Of a stretch of DNA of 64,000 bases, positions 54,646 through 62,941 are shown in pieces. Location of the stretch: contig NZ_JAAIXY010000025.1 of the NCBI RefSeq assembly GCF_010894455.1, positions 1 through 64,000 on the forward strand. Direction: 5' to 3'. The notes beneath the pieces were generated by a model. That model did not search any database. It was not told the DNA's origin and saw only the letters and a list, made by a program, of their open reading frames with translations. How positions within the stretch are numbered: position 1 is the first letter of the stretch; the number at the start of each line of letters is the position of its first letter. Source of the stretch: Myxococcus eversor. GTDB lineage: Bacteria; Myxococcota; Myxococcia; Myxococcales; Myxococcaceae. Both the position numbers and the translations under genes were made by a program.

Positions 54646-54999
54646 TCAGGAGAAGCGCGCGAGGAACGCGGCGAGCACCGGTCCACCCCGACGTGCTTCC
54701 TCCGGGGAGCCTGGACCGCCTTCGCGGAGCTGGGCGCGCAGGTCCTCGAGCGCCGGCTTCATGGCCTCGAATTCGGACAGGGCCTGCTCGGCGTTGTCGA
54801 AGAAGCGGTGGTGGAGGAGCCAGCCCGTCACGGAGCAGGTGAGGGCGTGGAAGGAGCGCGAGTCATCCACCTCGTAGGTGAGGCGGAGCTGGCCCTCCTG
54901 CTCTTCATCCCGAGCGATGGTGCCGCCCTGCGAGCCCATCCACCCCAGGGACGTGCCACCGTCATAGGCCGTCCAGTTCGAGCCTGGCTGTCGCGACAT
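54646..54999 (-). CDS. Hypothetical protein (117 aa)
   Basis: From ATG 54999, preceded by GAGGAGA. No signal peptide or helix long enough to span a membrane. The central FHALTCSVTGWLLHHRFFDNAEQALSEF and EFEAMKPALEDLRAQL are amphipathic, giving a small mixed alpha/beta protein. It ends 66 bp before the ankyrin/SMI1 gene on the same strand and may share its transcript, perhaps as a partner of the toxin/immunity-like neighbour; family not recognised. Confidence 0.6.
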   Translation of the reverse strand: MSRQPGSNWTAYDGGTSLGWMGSQGGTIARDEEQEGQLRLTYEVDDSRSFHALTCSVTGWLLHHRFFDNAEQALSEFEAMKPALEDLRAQLREGGPGSPEEARRGGPVLAAFLARFS

Positions 55000-55273
55000 G
55001 GGGTCTCCTCGGGTGCCTGGGTTGTTGCTCCAGCGCCCAGTGTTTCATGACCCGAGTGGCCGAGGTGGCGCTTCGCGGGTGAATCGAGGCCCGGACAGAA
55101 GGCCCGTCGCTGGCATTCGCGACCCGCGCGTGGGTTGCGCGTCCCCGGACGCTGGCCCACGTTTTCGGAAGGTTCCCCTGGCTGACGCCGTGCCGCCGGA
55201 GGGGGCGGGTCTCGCGTTCAATCCGTCACGAGCGTGAGGCACCTGGTCGAGTCGAGACGAGGGGGCCCGCGTC

Positions 55274-57208
55274 ATGCCAGTCGAACCGTCCAATCCATCC
55301 GGGCGCCGGGCGCTCGCCATCCTCTCCGCGATTCTCATCGCGGTCGCGGCGGAGCTGTACCTGTCCGTGCTGGTGGGACAACGCTTGTCCCCGCTGCTCG
55401 TCCTCGCGCTCGTGTGCCTGGTCGGTGGGGTGCTGGTGTTCGGCTACCTCCTGCTCACGGAGCGGGGGGCCTGGGAGGTGTCGAGCCGCAAGGCCCCCTG
55501 GAAGTGGCGGCGTGAGGACGGCCTGCGGCCAGAGCAGCGCGCTCTCGAACCGCCGCCCCCCGAAGACATCACCGCGCGGGCCTCCGACACGGAGCTGGAA
55601 CGCGCGTCCCATTCGGAAGTGGTTGATGCGACGGAGGAGCGGAGGGGTGGGCCGGTGGACACGCTCGGCCCACGGAAGCGCGCGCTCATCCTCGTGGGCG
55701 GTGGACTGCGCGCGGCCTGGCAGGCGGGAGCGATTCGCGCACTGGAGGATGCGGACCTCGGCTTCCATTTCGCGGATGCGACGTCCGCGGGCTCCCTCAA
55801 CCTGGCGATGTTGTTGTCCGGCGTGTCACCCGGCGAGGCGTGCGCGCGGTGGCGGACCTTGTCAGTGGAGGACTTCCTGTCCCATGCGGCCCCGAGGAAG
55901 TCACTGGACGTGCTCCATGTCGAGCCGCTGGGGGACCCGGAGAAGGTCCTCCAACGCGTCTTCCCCCACCTGGGAATCGACTTGTCGGCCATCCGCGCCA
56001 GCTCACTCGTGGAGGGCACGTTCCACGTCTGTGACTTCGCGCGGAAGACAGACATGGCCATCCCCCATCGGGAGCTGGACAAGGAGCTGCTTCTGGCGGC
56101 CATCTCGCCGCCCATCCTCATGCCCCCGGTGGAGCGGGAGGGCAGGCTCTATACGGATGCGCTGTGGACGCAGGAGACGCACCTGCTCGAGGCCGTGCGC
56201 CGGGGAGCGAACGAGCTGTGGGTGTTGTGGTGCGTGGGCAACACGCCCGTCCGTGACGATGGCCTCTTCGAGCAGTACGCCTATCTCGTGGAGATGAGCG
56301 CCAACGGCGCGCTGTTCGCACAGCTTCGTGTCATCGAGGACATCAACGCGCGAATCGAAGCGGGCGAAGTCGTGCTGGGCCACCGGCGCCCCATCGCCGT
56401 GCATCTCATCAAGCCCGAGCGTCCGCTCGCGCTCGACCCGGACCTCCACGCGGGTCGTGCCACCGCCGCGGCCCTCATCGACATGGGGTACTCGGACACG
56501 TGGCGCTATCTCGACGTGTGTGGCGCTCGAGGCCTGCCGCTCACCCCGGAGATGACCCGGACCACGGAGCCCTCACCCGACCTGACCTTCGTCGAGTCGC
56601 TCACGGGGCGGTTCACGCTCGGCGTCACGGACCCGACGGAGGGCGCGCTGCATCCGGAGGCCCAGACGATGACGGTCCACTGCACCATCAGCGTCAGCGG
56701 CCTGGACGCCTTTGTCAGTGACGTGAAGTGTTCGGCGAGGCTGGTGGCGCGGCTGAGCTTCGCGCCGTTCGGCGAGGACCTGCCGGTGCGGCGTGGAAGC
56801 TTCAACATCTTCCGGCCCCCGGAGACACCCGGCACGCGGGTGATGGCCTATGGACTGCGGTTTCCGCATCAAGGGCGCGACTACTTCCTGGCGGGGACGA
56901 AGGTCGTCGTCGACCGGAAAGAAGAGGATGCGTGGAAGGGCTCGACGCGGCTTTTGTGCCAGCTCCATGAGGGCATGAATGCCCAGGGGCCGGTGGTGGG
57001 CGCCGGTGTGCTGACGCTGGGAGTGGGCCAGTTCCTCTCGCTCATCTCCAGCATGCAGCCCGCTCGACGAGAGGGCGCGGGGACGTTGGCAATGGACCGC
57101 TTCGGCCGGTTCTTCCTGGGGCCGCTGTGGGAACAGTACGCACCACGCGCTCAATGGGGAACATCCCGCGAGATGGTGCTGGAATCGCACTCTCGGGCCC
57201 AGGCTTGA
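55274..57208 (+). CDS. Patatin-like phospholipase with an unusual C-terminal domain
   Basis: 644 aa. Two hydrophobic N-terminal helices (LAILSAILIAVAAELYLSVL and LVLALVCLVGGVLVFGYLLL) anchor it, followed by a polar linker. The patatin core is at ~135-420: RALILVGGGLRAAWQAG (oxyanion), DATSAGSLNLA with the nucleophile Ser, and YTDALW holding the Asp, where the usual Gly after Asp is Ala. The last ~200 residues (DPTEGALHPEAQTMTV ... FGRFFLGPLWEQY) match no lipase domain I know and resemble a beta-rich region found with some GMC oxidoreductases. Likely an inner-membrane lipid hydrolase. Confidence 0.8.
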   Translation: MPVEPSNPSGRRALAILSAILIAVAAELYLSVLVGQRLSPLLVLALVCLVGGVLVFGYLLLTERGAWEVSSRKAPWKWRREDGLRPEQRALEPPPPEDITARASDTELERASHSEVVDATEERRGGPVDTLGPRKRALILVGGGLRAAWQAGAIRALEDADLGFHFADATSAGSLNLAMLLSGVSPGEACARWRTLSVEDFLSHAAPRKSLDVLHVEPLGDPEKVLQRVFPHLGIDLSAIRASSLVEGTFHVCDFARKTDMAIPHRELDKELLLAAISPPILMPPVEREGRLYTDALWTQETHLLEAVRRGANELWVLWCVGNTPVRDDGLFEQYAYLVEMSANGALFAQLRVIEDINARIEAGEVVLGHRRPIAVHLIKPERPLALDPDLHAGRATAAALIDMGYSDTWRYLDVCGARGLPLTPEMTRTTEPSPDLTFVESLTGRFTLGVTDPTEGALHPEAQTMTVHCTISVSGLDAFVSDVKCSARLVARLSFAPFGEDLPVRRGSFNIFRPPETPGTRVMAYGLRFPHQGRDYFLAGTKVVVDRKEEDAWKGSTRLLCQLHEGMNAQGPVVGAGVLTLGVGQFLSLISSMQPARREGAGTLAMDRFGRFFLGPLWEQYAPRAQWGTSREMVLESHSRAQA

Positions 57209-57338
57209 GGACGTGGGCATGTTCGACCCAGGTGGGGGAGGGTGCCCGGGAGCGGACAACTGGATGGCGATATGCGCCATCCGAGAACAGTGCATGGAAG
57301 CACCGTTTGTGTGTCGCTCACCAACGGCCTAACCTCCC

Positions 57339-58034
57339 ATGTCCATGAAGGCGATCCTCGTCTCCCTCTTCCTGTTGGGCTCCACTCCCGAAGCCACTCC
57401 TCCGGTGCTGTCGCCGGACGCGCTCGCGGCGCCGCCCGTTTCCAATGACTCTCCAACGGCGTGGGCGTGCACCATCGACACGCTTCGCGAAGGCAAGGAG
57501 TGTGTCTTCGAATCCGACGCCACGGCCAGCGCGGCCACCACCGAACAGGACACGGCGAACCGCAAGCTGCTCAAGGACATCTCCCGCGCGCTGTGCACGG
57601 AGTCCGTGGGCAACGCCCGCGACGGTCGCACCGACGCGACGCTCATCTCGCTGTGTGAGCGCCGCTATCTCACCGCGGCCGACCAGTGCGGACTCGGAGG
57701 CAACTCGCCCATCGTGGACGCGAAGGGCCGCTTCGCGCCGGGTGCCAGGACCTGCTACCGGGGCCTGTCCAGTGTCCTCCAGGAAGTGCAGCTCATGGCC
57801 ACCGTGGCCGCGCCGTGCTGTGAGTGCGCCGCGCGCAAGGGCTGCCCCGGAGCGGCGGACCGGTGCTACGCGGACGTGTCCCAGCAACAGACCTCTCCCG
57901 CGACGCTCGCGTGCCTGAGCGAGCGCTGCGAGGACGCATGCTCCGTCGCGCTGCCCGCGCAGTCGGGAGCCTCCTCCGCGCCCACCGCCCATGAGCGGCA
58001 GCGCTCCTCGCGTTCCGGTTCCGCCTCGCTCTAG
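57339..58034 (+). CDS. Secreted Cys-rich hypothetical protein
   Basis: 231 aa; two ATGs at 57339 and 57345. N-terminal hydrophobic run (MKAILVSLFLLGSTPEATP) reads as a weak signal peptide. The mature protein has about fourteen Cys in pairs (CTIDT, ISLCERR, GARTCYRG, APCCECAARKGCPG, ERCEDAC) suggesting disulfide-bonded exported structure. The tail is Ser/Arg-rich. It precedes a lipoprotein gene by 11 bp on the same strand, so the two probably form an operon. Family not recognised. Confidence 0.72.
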   Translation: MSMKAILVSLFLLGSTPEATPPVLSPDALAAPPVSNDSPTAWACTIDTLREGKECVFESDATASAATTEQDTANRKLLKDISRALCTESVGNARDGRTDATLISLCERRYLTAADQCGLGGNSPIVDAKGRFAPGARTCYRGLSSVLQEVQLMATVAAPCCECAARKGCPGAADRCYADVSQQQTSPATLACLSERCEDACSVALPAQSGASSAPTAHERQRSSRSGSASL

Positions 58035-58045
58035 GAGTCAGCTCC

Positions 58046-58999
58046 ATGCGCCACCATTCTTGGCCTCTTTCGACCTGGGCCCTGTTGGGCTCGCTCGCCG
58101 CCGGTTGCGGCGCGTCGCACTCCCACGTCACGTGGACGGAGGCCTCGCCTCGCGAGGAGGCCCCCCTCGTGACGAGCGCGCCGGAGGCCCCGCCGCTCCG
58201 CGCGTCGGCCGACCCCAAGGCCTTCGCCGCGCGCTATCCCAATCCGGCGCTGTGTGAGGCCGCCGCGCGCCGGCTCCAGGCGGAGTCGCGCGACGAGGGC
58301 TGGGCGGCGCTCAAGGCCTGCATCGAGCTGACGCCCTTCACCCAGATTCGCGCGCTGCTGGGAGGCGCCTGGGCTCAGGACCTCAGCGTGCGTCCCGACG
58401 CGGCCTCGCTCATCGCGCGCGTCGTCGCCCAGCGCGGAGGCAGCGTGTCCGGCGAGCTTCAGTATCTCCAGGAGCGCAAGATTCCCATCTTCTCGCTCGC
58501 GTCCGCGGTGGAGCGGCCCGACACGTACAAGGGCCGCTACGTCATGCTGCGCGCGCGCGTGGCGGATCAGCGCTCGGAAGGGGAGAAGCCCACCGTCTGG
58601 CTGGTGGAGCACACGCTGGCCTCGGTGGAGACGAACGCGCCGGTGGGCCTCGGTGAGACGTACGATATCTCCAGCATCTCTTCCGGGGACATGGGCGGGC
58701 AGACGCAGCTCACCGGGCCGGGGCAGTTGGGTGGCAGCGTGAGCACGCGGGAGCGCAGCAGCGTCACCACGACGCGCAAGCACTACGACAACATCTCCGA
58801 CGAGACGGGCCGCGAGGCCCTGGGCAGGCTGCAGGGCGCGGATCCATTCCTGGAGGCCCGCCGCGACTACGTGTTCCTGGCGCGTTTCGACGGGGTGCGG
58901 CTCACGTCGGGCGGCACGGACGATGACGCCGAGGCGCCGCGCATCCCGGTGCTGACCATCGTCAGCTACCACTCGCCGCAGGCGCTCGTCGTCTACTGA
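58046..58999 (+). CDS. Lipoprotein, hypothetical
   Basis: 317 aa with the lipobox LAAGC near residue 20 (LLGSLAAGCGASH), so lipid-modified. The mature part is a soluble domain with a central IPIFSLASAVERPDTYKGRY and RYVMLRARVADQRS, then QTQLTGPGQLGGS and TIVSYHSP at the end. Similar lipoproteins occur in myxobacteria next to Cys-rich proteins, with no known role. It ends 12 bp before the first arm of an inverted repeat (59012-59043). Confidence 0.78.
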   Translation: MRHHSWPLSTWALLGSLAAGCGASHSHVTWTEASPREEAPLVTSAPEAPPLRASADPKAFAARYPNPALCEAAARRLQAESRDEGWAALKACIELTPFTQIRALLGGAWAQDLSVRPDAASLIARVVAQRGGSVSGELQYLQERKIPIFSLASAVERPDTYKGRYVMLRARVADQRSEGEKPTVWLVEHTLASVETNAPVGLGETYDISSISSGDMGGQTQLTGPGQLGGSVSTRERSSVTTTRKHYDNISDETGREALGRLQGADPFLEARRDYVFLARFDGVRLTSGGTDDDAEAPRIPVLTIVSYHSPQALVVY

Positions 59000-59023
59000 A
59001 GGCCCCGGCGCTCCCGGCGCCGA

Positions 59024-59200
59024 TAAAAAACGAGGCGCCGGGAACAGGTCCCGACGCCTCGCCTGGGGAGCTGGCCCCGCGCCAACCCCACCTGATTCGA
59101 AAACCCTCGGAGATACGGCAGGGCTTCAGCCGGTAGACCCCAGCACGTCGGGGTCGGCCACGGCTCCTCGTGGATTTCTTCTACCCGCGAGCGGGTTTGC
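59024..59200 (-). ncRNA. Candidate structured small RNA or structured 3' UTR
   Basis: Read on the minus strand this gap is a chain of hairpins: 59183-59196 (ACCCGC/GCGGGT), 59158-59173 (CCACG/CGTGG), 59136-59155 (GACCCC/GGGGTC), 59065-59078 (GGGG/CCCC) and finally the intrinsic terminator at 59031-59061 with T6. It lies 87-263 bases after the stop of the FHA sigma-54 activator. No reading frame explains it. It may be a separate small RNA or the tail of the activator mRNA. Confidence 0.45.
59031..59061 (-). terminator. Intrinsic terminator followed by T6 (minus strand)
   Basis: CGAGGCG (59031-59037) pairs with CGCCTCG (59055-59061) and CGGGA (59039-59043) with TCCCG (59049-59053), leaving a small bulge and a 5-nt loop. 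On the minus strand TTTTTT (59025-59030) follows. A competing repeat, TCCCGGCGCC (59012-59021) with GGCGCCGGGA (59034-59043), could pair instead on either transcript. Confidence 0.8.
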
Positions 59201-59286
59201 CTGTGCGGTCGGGTGGGTGGAGGAAGGCGCGCGTGGGCCTACCGGGGCCGAGCACCGCTCACGACAGGCGAGAGCTTCCCGTCGAC

Positions 59287-60672
59287 TCAGGGGCTGCCCG
59301 AGTCCAGCCCGTGCTTGCGCAGCAGTTTGCGCAGGTAGACGCGATCAATCCCCGCCTCGCGCGCGGCGCGCGACACGTTGCCTTCGCAGCGTTCGACGAG
59401 GTTGCGCAGGTAGTCGCGCTCGAAGCCCTCGATGAGCTGCTCCTTGGCCTCCTTGAACGGCAGGTCGAGCGTCAACGACTGCGTCGACTCCGGGTCCTCC
59501 TGCCGCGGAGGCACCGGCGCGGGCACGTCCGGGAGGTCCATGTCCGGCAGGGCCTCTTCACCCAGGCTCACCACGCGGTCCACCACGTTGCGCAATTCGC
59601 GCACGTTGCCGGGCCACGGGTACTGCGTCAGCAGCGCGCGGGTGACGTCCGACAGCGCGCTGGGCGGCTTGCCCAATCGCGACAGCACGGTGTCGATGAG
59701 CAGCGGGATGTCCTCGGGACGCTCACGCAGTGCCGGCAGGACGACGCGCAGCACCGCGAGCCGGTGGAAGAGGTCGCCGCGAAAGCGGCCCTGCTTCACC
59801 GCGCCCTCCAGGTCCTGGTGCGTGGCGGCCACGACTCGCACGTTGAAGGTGCGGTAGTCATTGGCGCCCACGCGCTTCACCTGTCGGCGCTCCAGCACGC
59901 GGAGCAGTCGCGGCTGCACCTCCAACGGAAGCTCTCCGACTTCATCCAGGAAGAGGGTGCCCCCGTGAGCCCGCTCGAAGGCCCCTGCGCGATCAGCCTG
60001 GGCCCCGGTGAAGGCGCCCTTCACATGGCCAAACAGTTCGCTTTCGAGCAACTGCGGCGGAATGCCCGCCAGGTCCGCGATGATGAACGGCCCCTTGTTG
60101 CGGGGGCCGTGTGTGTGGATGGCCTCCGCGCACAGCTCCTTGCCGGTGCCCGTGTCGCCTTGAATGAGCACGTCGGACTCGCCCTGGGCCAGTCGCTCCA
60201 GCAGCGTGAAGACCTCTCGCATGCGCCGGCTGTTGCCGACCAGTCCTCCGAAGCTGCTGCGAGAGGAGAGGGGAAGCGCCTTCGATTTCTCACCCTCCGG
60301 AACCAGCTTGAGCTCCGTGGTACCCAGGGTCAGGGTGGCCCCTGGACGAACCTCCAATTCGGAGAAGCGCATTCCCTCGCAGAAGGAGCCATTGCGTGAT
60401 CCAGGGTCCACCGCGCGCACACCGTCCTCCCGGACTTCCAGGAGCAGGTGTTGCCGGGACACGGCGCGATCCGGCAGGACGATGTCCGCGGTGGCTTCCG
60501 AACCCACGCGATAACGCCCGGGGGCCAGCGGGTACACCTTGCCGGCGTCCGGCCCGGACAGCACCGCCAGCTTCACCCTGAAGCGGGGGCTCCGGAGTGC
60601 CGGCAGGGCATCGGTTCGAACCAGCGCGTCATCCCCGTCCTCGTCTCCCAGACTCGCCACGGCGCGCAACAT
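59287..60672 (-). CDS. FHA-domain sigma-54 activator (NtrC-like enhancer-binding protein)
   Basis: 461 aa. An FHA domain at ~30-110 carries GRYRVGSEATADIVLPDRAVSRQH and DPGSRNGSF, so it should bind phospho-Thr peptides. The AAA+ core has GDTGTGKE (Walker A), LFLDEVGEL (Walker B) and the intact GAFTGA loop that contacts sigma-54. A C-terminal Fis-type helix-turn-helix is ARE-AGIDRVYLRKLLRKHG. It starts 62 bp from the divergent kinase gene at 60735, so kinase-driven binding of a phosphorylated partner, or of the kinase itself, is the natural model. Sigma-54 targets are not in the window. Confidence 0.95.
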   Translation of the reverse strand: MLRAVASLGDEDGDDALVRTDALPALRSPRFRVKLAVLSGPDAGKVYPLAPGRYRVGSEATADIVLPDRAVSRQHLLLEVREDGVRAVDPGSRNGSFCEGMRFSELEVRPGATLTLGTTELKLVPEGEKSKALPLSSRSSFGGLVGNSRRMREVFTLLERLAQGESDVLIQGDTGTGKELCAEAIHTHGPRNKGPFIIADLAGIPPQLLESELFGHVKGAFTGAQADRAGAFERAHGGTLFLDEVGELPLEVQPRLLRVLERRQVKRVGANDYRTFNVRVVAATHQDLEGAVKQGRFRGDLFHRLAVLRVVLPALRERPEDIPLLIDTVLSRLGKPPSALSDVTRALLTQYPWPGNVRELRNVVDRVVSLGEEALPDMDLPDVPAPVPPRQEDPESTQSLTLDLPFKEAKEQLIEGFERDYLRNLVERCEGNVSRAAREAGIDRVYLRKLLRKHGLDSGSP

Positions 60673-60734
60673 AGCACACAGGGAGACCCAGGAAGTTCGG
60701 GCTCCCTGGAATGTGGGGTAGGTTGCGGATTGAT

Positions 60735-62753
60735 ATGGCCTTGCAGCCCGGCGACAAGTTCGGCCGATACGAGCTGGTGTCCTGGCTTGGTCGGGGGGGA
60801 ATGGCGGAGACGTGGCGTGCCCGATGGATGGGCGACGCTGGCGTCACCAAGTCCGTTCTCATCAAGAAGGTGCTTCCCGAGTTCGCCGAGGACGACGCCT
60901 TCATCTCGATGTTCATCAACGAGGCGCGCATCTCCGCCACGTTGTCCCACGGCAACATCGCCCAGGTCCTCGACTTCGGGCGGGTGGAAGGCCAGTACTA
61001 TCTGGCGATGGAGCTGGTGGATGGACAGCCGCTCCACCACGTCCTGAAGCGCGCGGTGAAGACGGGCCTGCAGCGGATGCCCATTCCCCTGGCCGTCTAC
61101 ATCGCCCTGGAGATGTGCCGGGGCCTGCACTACGCGCACACGCGCACGGATGACAAGGGCAAGCCCCTGGGCATCGTCCACCGCGACATCTCTCCGGACA
61201 ACGTCCTCATCAGCTACGAGGGACAGGTCAAGATCGTCGACTTTGGCATCGCCAAGGCGGAGATGGCGCGCAACTTCAAGACCGAGCCCGGAGTGGTGAA
61301 GGGCAAGTACCACTTCTTCTCGCCCGAGCAGGCGCGGGGAAAAGAGGTGGATGCTCGCACGGATGTCTGGGCCACGGGCCTGGTGTTGTACGAGCTGCTG
61401 TGCGGGCAGCGCCCCGTCACCGGGACTCAGGCGGCGGTGATGATGCGCATGGCGCACGGGGAGTTCCCCTCACCCCGAGAGGTGCTCCCGGACCTTCCCG
61501 TCGAGTTGGATGAGCTCGTCATGAAGGCGCTGTCGGTGGACATCGAGGCGCGCTTCGAGTCGGCGAATGCATTCGCGGATGCGCTGGCGCAGTTCCTCTA
61601 TTCGCATGCGCCCCGGTTCTCGACGATGAACCTGGCATACCTGGTCCGGGTGCTGTTCCGGGGAGACATGGCGGTGGAGGGGAGGGAGCTGTCGGTCCCC
61701 ACCTCGTTCATCGACGAGCTGACGGTGTGGCGTGCGAGCGGGGCGCCGCCGGAGGTACCTGCGAAGAAGGAGCTGGCGAAGGAGGCCTCTTCCCGGGCCG
61801 AGACGGAGATGGAGCTGGATTTGAAGCCGGGTGCACAGCGGCCCACGCGCAAGCTGTTGCTGGCGACGGGGGCGGCGGACGACGCCCATCCCACGGTGGA
61901 GGCCCTGGAGTCGCACCGGCCCGCGACGAGCACGTCAACGCGTGGCGGCATGATGGGCTGGGGCGCGATGGCTGCGTTCGCTGCGGTGCTGGTGATTGTC
62001 TTCGGCACCTTCTATGCGTACGTCATCGCGCCTCCGAGAGCAGGGGGGCCACCCCCGCTGCCCTTGTCGAAGCTCGGACCGCGGGCTTCGGACGCTCCCG
62101 ATTCACCGACTCCTCTTCTTGTCCGCCCGGAAGAAGATCCCCCGGGCGCGACCAAGGATGACGTGCGTCATGCCCGGAGATTGCTCGAGCGAGGCGATTA
62201 CCAGTCGGCCTCCGCCATGGCGGAGAAGTGCCTGACTCTGGTGACGAACCATCCGGACTGTCTGTTCATCGCCGGTGCCAGCATGGCGCGCATGAAGAAG
62301 TTCGACGTGGCCGTCCAGCGATATCAAAGCCTCGCCACGAACCACCCCGGTCATCCTCTCGCGGGGGTGACTCGAACGTTGATAGAAGAGTACGAGCGGA
62401 AGCACGCGGAACAGGTGGCCTCCGCGCCGAGGACGACCTCCGAAAGCGCGCCATTGGACGCACACGATGTCGCGATTGTCGATGAGTGGGTCACCAAGTC
62501 GCGTGCACTCATCAAGAAGCAGAAGTACCGGGAGGCCGCGGCGATGGCCGAGCAATGTCTCAAGGTGTTCCCCTCGGTTTCCGACTGCCATCTGCTGATG
62601 GGGATCGCCAAGGCCCGGTTGGACAAGGTCGATGAGGGGGCCCGTCACTATCGACGGTTTCTCGAGCTGGCTCCGTCAGACCATCCCGCCCGAGGCGAAG
62701 TCGCCACGCTCCTCAAGCACTATGAGGACAGCAAGCGCGGGGGACGTTATTGA
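60735..62753 (+). CDS. Ser/Thr protein kinase with C-terminal TPR-like region (copy 1)
   Basis: 672 aa from ATG 60735. The Hanks kinase domain (~10-275) shows the Gly-rich LGRGGMAETWRA, VAIK-type lysine in VLIKKVLPE, IVHRDISPDNVLI with the catalytic Asp near 151, DFGIAKA and SPEQARG in place of APE. A polar linker leads to one membrane span at about 407-433 (AMAAFAAVLVIVFGTFYAYV) and an extracytoplasmic part with tetratricopeptide-like helices (CLTLVTNHPDCLFIAGASMARM). It diverges from the FHA activator, forming a kinase/FHA regulatory pair. The catalytic half is about 85-90% identical by eye to the next kinase. Confidence 0.96.
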   Translation: MALQPGDKFGRYELVSWLGRGGMAETWRARWMGDAGVTKSVLIKKVLPEFAEDDAFISMFINEARISATLSHGNIAQVLDFGRVEGQYYLAMELVDGQPLHHVLKRAVKTGLQRMPIPLAVYIALEMCRGLHYAHTRTDDKGKPLGIVHRDISPDNVLISYEGQVKIVDFGIAKAEMARNFKTEPGVVKGKYHFFSPEQARGKEVDARTDVWATGLVLYELLCGQRPVTGTQAAVMMRMAHGEFPSPREVLPDLPVELDELVMKALSVDIEARFESANAFADALAQFLYSHAPRFSTMNLAYLVRVLFRGDMAVEGRELSVPTSFIDELTVWRASGAPPEVPAKKELAKEASSRAETEMELDLKPGAQRPTRKLLLATGAADDAHPTVEALESHRPATSTSTRGGMMGWGAMAAFAAVLVIVFGTFYAYVIAPPRAGGPPPLPLSKLGPRASDAPDSPTPLLVRPEEDPPGATKDDVRHARRLLERGDYQSASAMAEKCLTLVTNHPDCLFIAGASMARMKKFDVAVQRYQSLATNHPGHPLAGVTRTLIEEYERKHAEQVASAPRTTSESAPLDAHDVAIVDEWVTKSRALIKKQKYREAAAMAEQCLKVFPSVSDCHLLMGIAKARLDKVDEGARHYRRFLELAPSDHPARGEVATLLKHYEDSKRGGRY

Positions 62754-62754
62754 G

Positions 62755-62941
62755 GGACGGGTTCTCGCCGTCCGGCTGGGTGCTGCCCAGCGAGGCTTCC
62801 GAGCCCTCGCGGTACCGTCCGAGCACCGGCAGGCCTTTTGGACCAGTGCGTCATGCCCGGCCCGGCCACGGTGCACAACCGTCCACAGGGAGACCCATGA
62901 AGTTCGGGCTCCCAGGAAACTGGGGTAGGTTCCAGCTCGAT
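62755..62941. repeat. Duplicated leader and relic 5' end of the FHA activator gene
   Basis: The 58 bp before the second kinase ATG (62884-62941) repeat those before the first (60677-60734): CACAGGGAGACCCA, GAAGTTCGGGCTCCC and TGGGGTAGGT keep the same spacing. Upstream, ~60 bp (from about 62826) match the first codons of the FHA activator gene in reverse, but a ~14-bp deletion and loss of the ATG kill it. This marks the edge of a ~2.2-kb tandem duplication. Confidence 0.7.

Noticed and set aside
59090-59110. TTCGAA-containing segment considered as a tRNA T-loop
   Set aside because: Flanking bases do not form the required five-base-pair stem on either strand and no acceptor or anticodon arms can be drawn.
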